From NCBI GenBank assembly GCA_020796225.1, contig CM036775.1, positions 8,198,171 to 8,262,170 of the forward strand: DNA of 64,000 nucleotides. The letters are read 5' to 3'. A program made the position numbers and the translations under genes. Each line of letters opens with the position of its first letter. The first letter of the stretch is position 1. Of the stretch, positions 50,501 through 59,500 are shown piece by piece. The notes under the pieces were generated by a model. That model searched no databases. It was not told where the DNA came from and saw only the letters and a list, made by a program, of their open reading frames with translations. Source of the DNA: Arion vulgaris (lineage: Eukaryota > Mollusca > Gastropoda > Stylommatophora > Arionidae).

Positions 50501-53500
50501 TCTTTTGCGTGCGCCTTTTTCTTTGTACCCATTGTATCGGAGCAGCATTGCTCTTTGGGGTGCACTGTCTGATGGTAATCTGCTTACGTGACCGAACCAT
50601 TTAATTTGTTGTTTCTGATGAAGTCTAGTACTGATGTTGTACCCACTTTTTCCTGATGTCTTTATTTCTCAACCGGTCTCTTCTTGTTACACCCATCATT
50701 CTGCGTAGACACTTCATCTCTGTTGTGACTAGTTTTCTTCTATCGTTTGTTCTTCTATTCGTAAAGTAGAATCAGGAATGTTGAGACGAAACTGGGTGGA
50801 GGTACTGGTATTGACAGGGATCAGAGAAATCTCCTTTATTTTGTCCCTGGGCAAGCAGGGCTCAGGGTAATAAACGAGCTGATAGATTGACTGGCCTAGC
50901 TACGATATCAGAGGGAACTGCAATGGACCGAAATGACATTCTTAACGCATTGAGTATTTCCGAACGGGGGAGGTTCAGTGATGTGATCCCACTCGCTGAT
51001 CAGATTGAGAGAGATGGGTGTTGATATTGGTACAGCCCGAAAAGAACGATATACCAAATACACAAAGAGATTGATTAATCAACATCGAACTGGCGTGTTG
51101 GGTCACTGAACGCTGCTGGCTTTGTTGAGGCGGAGATCAGTTCATCTATGGACGTGTCTAAAGTGCTATAAGGATAGTACTCATATAACTGATAACTGAT
51201 AACTGATAACTAATTGCTGATAACTGGTTCTTATCTTATCTATTTAGATAACGTTAAACTGCTCAATTACTTGGCATACACCATACTACCATGTCCACAT
51301 ACACACCATTTTTTGAGGAAAGTAATGAACATAAAATGGGATATTCTTCTTCTTCTTTGCACGCTCCATATCGACCACTTATTAAACCAATTTTTGTATG
51401 TGATCTGATTCTAAGAACTATTGTACGTAGTGCCAGTTATGTGCCTACATGTAGGCCAGAATATTCGAATTTAGCAACTCTTTTTATTTACTAGAGTAGC
51501 TTCCCTATGCCCCAACCTCAGTCGACTCTTACGACATGCCTTGTAGATCGCAGTGTAACTACTCTTGAGAACCAGGACAACAGATTTCTGCGACGCTTTT
51601 TATTTACTAGTGTATCTTCCTAGACCCTACCTTAGTCGCCTTTTAGGACAGACCTTGTATTTCGCAGGGTTATTATTCTTTGCTCCCTTGCAGCACTGGA
51701 AACACACGGCTATAAAATAGGATGAATTCAGAAGAAGTGATTAAATCAGAGAAATGTTTGGTCAACCACTAGTACCAACTGTAATAAGAAAAAGATGGAG
51801 ATATGTTGGACATACTCTGAGAAGAAATAATCAAGAATCACAAAACTAGCATTGAAGTGGAGACAAAGCGTTCAGAAAGATAGGACCCATAGGGAGAAAC
51901 GAACGTTACTGAGAGATTTGATAATATCGTACTCGTTTCTATAGAAAAGATTGAACGAGCTGCTCTACGGAATTGTAGAGATGAGAAGATATACTAATCA
52001 ACATCTCATGGGTAGAGTTAGCAACTGGGCGTTGGGATGGCTGCTGCATCGGAGGACAAAGCAAGGAGAACATTGCATCAAACATTAAGAAACAAGGAGT
52101 TTTTTTTTGCATGAAACTCAGAGAAGTAGCGGAAGCAAAGATTATTATCAACAATAAACAATGTACAGGTATTAAGAAAAACAATGACAAAACAGATTGA
52201 ACACTTACCATCATTTTTAAATGATCGCTGATTAGAATTAGGGTTCTTTCAACCATCTCTTTCTTTTCTTGAATCCTGTCTTCAATCAAAACATCAAACA
52301 TTCTGCGGACTGATCAACCCTTCCTCAATCTTGTGTTATATTCAAACAGCACTAGAGATAGCCTGCAGTAGCGTAGTTGTTAGTGAACTGCTTCTTAGAT
52401 CAGTGGTCAGGTTCAATTCCACAGTGGACGCGGAATTTTTCTAACCCGTAATGGCTCTCAGGTCGACCCAGCCTCAATTGGGTACCAGGAAAAGCACTGG
52501 AAGTAAAGCGACCAGGTTGATGTTGTCCATCGTGTGCCGTGCCGACGGTCAATGAAAAATACGGGCCAAACGCCTTATTACCCAATATACCACACCTTGT
52601 GGTGTCAAAAGTGTTCTGTACTACTTTTGTTTTACTTACTACACAGCGCGAGAGTACTGTTCTAGGAGCGAGTATCCTTGTGAGAACAACCAGGTGGCAT
52701 ACAGGGATTGCAATGGTTATTGCTACTGCGCATGTACAGCAGGATTTGCAGGAACCAGGTGTGAGATTCGTCTGCAAGGTCAGTATCTTAAGTATTATGT
52801 TATTTTTGTTGTAGGTTTAGGACCGCAGACATCAGGGGAAAAGTGGGTACAGCATCAGTACTGAACTTGATCAAGAAACAACAAGAGGTTAAGTGCTCGC
52901 TTTCTGCCTGGCAGTTAGAGATCCTACTTCAGGGCTGCGTTCCTTGTCATCGAATGGCGTTAAACGGATCAGTTTTTCAGAGATGACATCTGATGTTCAG
53001 CAAATTGAAGGACGCTAGATCGATTTTCTAGTCCAATCGGAGATGGACGATAAACAACGGATGGAGATCGAGGTTCTAGTCCAATGGGAGATGGACGAAA
53101 AACGTGGATTCCTGTATTCCAAGCTTACAGCGTAAAAAACACTCTTTTAATTCAAAACGTGAACAAAATTGAAGTCCTTTGTTCTATGATTTAATTTATT
53201 GCATCAATGTTGGATTTGGTTAGTTATTCTTTACGTGCAGAGAAAATGCTCCTGGTATATAAAGTCTTTGACTTGTTTTAACTGATGTTTATAAATAAAG
53301 ATATTGGTAGTATTTTCCTTTAGAGAATGTCTTACTTCGGTTTGTCGATGTTTATTCTTATATTATTTCATTAGATGTTAACTGGAGTTTGTTAATGTGT
53401 TGATGTAGCTGTTCTTCTGTTGTTGATATGATTGCCTGATCGTCGACAAACTAAAAGATTTTAAAGAGTTACCCCAAGATTGTTCCCTTTACTGGTGTTA

Positions 53501-56500
53501 TTAAACGAACACTTCTCTCTTATTTAGTGACAGTAGGTTGGAGAGAAGCATGGTCCCCAGTGCTGGACAAAGAATAGACAATTGTACTTGTTTTAATGGA
53601 TGTTTGCTGATGGCAAAATTGGTAGTGGTTTTTTCTATAATTTTCTTCTTTTCTTTCTTTCCTTTCTCGAATCCTGTTTTGCCTCTCATCGTCAGGATAA
53701 GAAGAGCTTCTGTGTGCACTTCTAGATTTCTAGAAATGGTTTCTGTGTGCACTTCTAGATTTATAGAAATAGTTTCATGTGTGCATTTCTAGATTTTAGA
53801 AATGTTCTGTGTGCACTTCTTATAGAAATTTCAGTGACTAGATATAGTAGTTCTGTGTGCACTTCAGATTTCTAGAAATAGTATCTGTGTGCACTTAGAT
53901 TTCTAGAAATGTTTCGTGTGCACTTCTAGATTTCTAGAAATGGTTTAGTGTGCACTTCTAGATTTCTAAAATGTTTATGTGTGCACTATTTCTTAAGATT
54001 TCTAGAAGAATAGTTTCTGTGTGCACTTCTAGATTTCTAGAAATAGTTTCTGTGTGCACTTCTAGATTTTTAGAAATAATTTCTGTGTGTACTTCTAGAT
54101 TTCTAGAAATAGTTTCTGTGTGCACTTCTAGATTTCTAGAAATGGCTTATGTGTGCGCTTCATAAATAGTGCCTTTCGTCGCCTCTGTTATCTCTGAGGT
54201 CCACCTTTTTGCGTGGCCACCTTTTGCTTTGTATCCACTGTATCGGAGTAACATTGCTCTTTGAGGTGCACTGTCTGTTGGTAATTTACTTATGTGGCTA
54301 AACCATTTAATTTGTTGTTTCTTGATGAAGTTCAGTACTGATGTTGTACCCACTTTTTTCTTCTCTAACGAATGTCATTATTTTAAACTATCATTTCTGT
54401 GACCAATATATGCAACTTTATTGTTTTATTTCATTTAATAAATACGTTTTCAAACGGTGAAGCAGGTGAGATTATTCAAATACCTTGGAAGTATCTTCAC
54501 ATCTGATAGTAGACTGGACAGAGAGATGAAACTAGAATCCAGCAAGCCAACAACATTACATACCAGCTTACCCAATCTTGAAACACCCAGCTATTCCAGT
54601 AGTGACTAAAAGACAAATTATAAATTCAATCTTTATACCAACACTGTGCTACCAGAGCCAAACATGGCACTGACAAAAGAACAAGAAAGGAAAATTACCA
54701 CATGTGAAATGAGATTCTTGAGGAAAGCCGTAAATAAAACAAGAAGAGACCATATAAGAAATGAGGAAATTAGAAGAACAGTCGGAACAACACCTGCTAT
54801 TAGATTTATTGAAAAACAGAGACTCAAATGGTTTGGTCACTTGGTCAGAATGAACCCGAATACACCAGTTGAAAAAGCGTACAACCTGAAAATGGAATCA
54901 TCAAGAGGAAGGAGCAGATCAAGAAAAGATGGGTTAATGAGTTACAGACATCTTAAAACTCCACAATACCACATCATATTAAGCGACCGAGCGTGCACTA
55001 TCTCGGAAACCGATCATCAGTTAAGGAGGGATTCTGGTCTTGAAACTTTATTTTCGTTGCTTTGGTATTAATGTAGAATTTGTATAACAATTTTGAAAAG
55101 ATTATGACTTAGAATAGTAGAAAAAAATGAGTTTAAAATTTTTTTTTAATGCGTTGCCATGGAAACAATAAAAGATGGCCGCCAAACACAAAAATTCAAA
55201 TCCCTATGGCTCTGAAGTTAATGAATATAAATTAATTCTGTTTTCACTCTAAGGTGAGTAATTGAAATATCTAAAAATTACACATGTTTTTTAGGATATA
55301 TTAAATATTACATTTTATGAATTTTGGTAAACACACCCCCCTCCCAAAAAACAGCTATTTTTAACTGAATTTTGAGAGAATTTTACCAAAAATTTATAAA
55401 TGCTACCTGCGACGCAAAAAGAACAGAGACAAAAGAAAAAAGAATACATACATTTATTGTTTTGTATCTTCATGTTTGTTGTTTCTTTCCATTATTTCCT
55501 AGCTGAGTTGTGTAATGACTGTTACTATGACAACGGGCACTATCATGCTGGAGTTGTAGGTTACTGTGACCTATTCGTTAGCTGTGTTCCCTTGAACGGC
55601 GCGACAAACTCAACAACTCGACCAACATCGTTTGTACCATCAATCCTCTCTTGTCCGCTGGGGACATTCTACATCACCAGACCTGATGGCTGGAAAGGAT
55701 GCGACTTTCTGCAGAATGGGGTTTGTTCTCAAGGTGGGTTGATAGTGGTTGTGTTAGTGATGTGCATTTCAGTTACTTTGAAGTATTTGTAACTATTCAT
55801 TACTTTTGTGACAAACGTGAACTCGTTATCAACAATTGTTACTTAACATCATTAACAGCTTCAGCATTCTCTCTCGATCCGACCTAGACTGATGAACCAA
55901 ATTATCTCGAATTCTTCAGCATTCAAGTATACAGTTACGCAATCGACACAAGAGTCCTCTTATATCATGGATAGCCCCCTGCCCAGCGTGTTCGTAGCGC
56001 TGAACGACGAGATGACAAGCTCCGTGAGTCGGTCAATTCTGGGCTGGCAGAAAGCCAGGTTTTCCAGATTAGGTGTTCGTGGCACGAGCGAAGGTTACGA
56101 TATCCATGGCACCGACGAAGGTTACGATGTCCATTGCACCGAACCGAGGGTTGTGTCCATTGCACCGAGCCGAAGGGTTACGATGTCCATGGCACTTACG
56201 AAGGGTTACGATGTCCATGGCACCGAGCCGAAGGGTTACGATGTGCATCACTGAGCCGAAGGTTACGATATCCATGGCAGACCGAAGGGTTACGATGTCC
56301 ATGGCACCGAGCCGAAGAGAAGAAAGCTCAAGTGCTTCTGGATCGTAAAACAAATAAAAAAATATCATGGATAGAGAAGAAAAGAAATAAAACTATCCAG
56401 AAAGACTTCAAAGAAAACTGGCTGATGCTACAATAAAGATAAAAAAGGCACGAAGGGCTGGAGAAAGCCATCATGAAAGGAGGAATACCAGCAAAGAAAA

Positions 56501-59500
56501 GAAGAGGAAGATCACGTAGAAGATGGATTCAGGATGTAACTGGTGGTTTGAACATGACAGCTGCAGGGGCGGGAAATCTGGCCTACGAGAAAGAGAAATT
56601 GCCGAGGACTGTTGGGGTGGCAAAGTTTTGCTCAGGACAAGCTATTTGATGATGAATCGCCAGAATAGAATCTAACTCCCATCAAACAGGAAGTAACCGA
56701 TACTCATCATCATCATCATCAAGTGCGTATCCTTTATAGACGTTGCTCTTTGCAGCACATCTGAAATTCACTCTGCTCTTGCCAGTTCACCCACTCTGTC
56801 GATGGTCATGTTCATGGTTTCTTTAATATCTTGAGCCATTTTTCTTGGTCTGCCTCTGCGTCCTGGGACCTGCCCTAGTATTGTTCTTCCAGACATCGTG
56901 ACGCTTGATGTGACTAAAGTATGAATTTTTCTGTATAGTATGTTGTTTATCCAATTCTCTTAACATTTAGTTCTTTCAGACGTCAGTGTTCTTCTTTTCG
57001 TCCATGGTATTGTGGATCTTCTGTGGATTTGTTTGAAGGACTGATTTTCGTTCTATTAACCGATACTAGAGTACATAACACAAAGTTTCAGTAAATGCTA
57101 AGAAAACGATACAACAAATATGTAATTTTGCAAAGTACAAAAGCTATATACAGCTACGTTTCGATTAAAAGGCAATGATTATAAAGAAAACGATCAGTGG
57201 CGGCTCGTCATTAAGGGCCAGTGGGGCCGGGCCCACCAAAATAAGGTGTAACGTGTATTTATTATTTTATACATTAAAATATAATCTAACTGAAGCCATG
57301 ATTTTTCCTAAAATTTCTGTCTGGCCCAATCAACAAAAATGATCCCGAGCCGCCACTGAAAACGATAGAACAGAAGCGAAGAAATTCAGACTTCCTATAT
57401 GGCATGGATAACATGTGGATATACTTTGGACATGTATGTCGTATGCCAGTGAGAATGGGGTGGGGGCATTGGCTAGGCCAGCTCTCAGATGGACAGCGGA
57501 TGAGAAAAAAAGGCCTGGACGTCCAAAAAAAAACATGGAGAAGAACGGTGGAGAGAAAGTTGAAGGAGTGTGGCCTGACGTGGGAAACGGTTGATAGAAA
57601 GGAAGCAGAACGGCAACAGTGGACATCTTATGTGTCAATCTGGACACAAAGAGGATATAGATAGACATTATTTTGTTTTGTGCGTGTTTCGCCATTACAA
57701 TATTTTTTAACCATCTTCTAACTTACATTGGAAGACCCTCGCCGGTGCTAGGGAGCTTGTACATCATCATCATCACATAGCTTGTCCTGAGCAGAACTTT
57801 GCCACCCTAACAGTCCTCCGAATTTCTCTCTCCATAGGCCAGTGTCCTGCCTCTGCAGCCGTAGGATTGTACATCACTAAAGGAGTCCTGTCCTCAGCAT
57901 GTCCGTAGAGAGTTGTACAGTGCTACTAAGATCTACATTTCTAAGAAAGATTGAAGCACACATGGTTCTCACCATGAAATGATGATGCTCCTATCAAATT
58001 ATCAATAATGTTGCGGAAATGTTTTGTAAAAATGTATTTGTTTCAGTTTTTCTCTCCCGTTATATTCTAATCCATCTTTTTAATTTGTTTCTTTAAGATC
58101 AATGTGTTACGTTGCCTGCCAACGCCAGGTATCCTGATCGTTCCAGCTGTCAATCATACTGGCAATGTGGGTCAAACAGACGTCTGATCTCCAAGGGATG
58201 TTGCCCGGCTGGACAAAGATTTGACCCTAGTTCCACTCTGTGTGTGACTGACAGCTCTTGCCCTGTGACCTGCGGAGCAAACAGGACAAATGCGTGCCCC
58301 AACGGGAGAAATGATACAGATGGTAAGCATGTTGGCAGACTACACTGTCTTTAAAACCTGCTGCAGCTGAACATATGGGCGAAAGATGAGAGGAAGACCA
58401 AGAAAAAGATGGATAGATGTGTGATAAGATCCATGTCAGAAGATGCAGAAATCCATGGGTCAAGTCACCTGAGAAGTGCAAGACAAGCACAGATGACCAC
58501 GACGCTGGACTACAACCCGGTAGTAGTGTGACGATACTGGACTACAACCCGGTAGTAGTGGGACGATACTGGACTACAACCCGGTAGCAGTGTGACGATA
58601 CTGGGTTACAACCCGATAATAGTATGACGACACTGGGCTACAACCCGTGTAGTGGTATGACGACACCGGGCTACAACCCGATAATAGTATGACGACACCT
58701 GGGCTACAAACCCGAGTGGTATGACGACACCGGGCTACAACCCGGTAGTAGTGTGACGACACTGGGCTACAACCCGGTAGTAGTGAGACTGCAAAAGAAG
58801 CTGAAAGTCTGTCTATCGTTGGTGTGTCTGCTTGTTCTCTGTTAAATTTGTATTGATGCATTTTCCAATTTTACATCATATATATACTTGCCAATAAGCG
58901 TTTGCCTATCAGCTGGTGGCGTCTGTGGCTTAGGGATAGTGACTCGGTCTATTAACCCCGACGTTCTGAATTCGAATCACGCTGTGGACGATTTGGTTGA
59001 AAATTGTTCTCGTGGATTTTACAAAGGACGATGGCACCACCCGTTCAGAAAGCAATGGCAAACTACTGAACGTAATAATGCCTAGAAAATCACAAACAGC
59101 GTTAAAAAGCTGAGGTTGATTCGCAAAGTCATGTAAAGGATATGCAATTAACTTTTTATGAGTAAGCGTTTGCCCATCAGCTAGGCAAAAAGTGTTGTTG
59201 GTTCAATCACATACTCGAAGTTCCACATGGGGGGAAAGGAATTAGCCCGCCTACATCCTGCTTACTGAGATCTAGAAATGGGAAGTAACAGGCACTTCGT
59301 ATCCTAAGATATCAGAAAATTAACTTCGTTTTTGTACCTGGACATTGGCTTAAATCGGTTGCATGTGTCCTAAACGTGTAGAAGTCTATGCGTTTAGGGG
59401 CCTACCAAACCAATGTGCAACGTATACACGTTCTTGGCAAAGATCAAACATATCACAAAGAGTGATTACAATTGGTCGTAAAGAACGAACGCAAAGGAGA

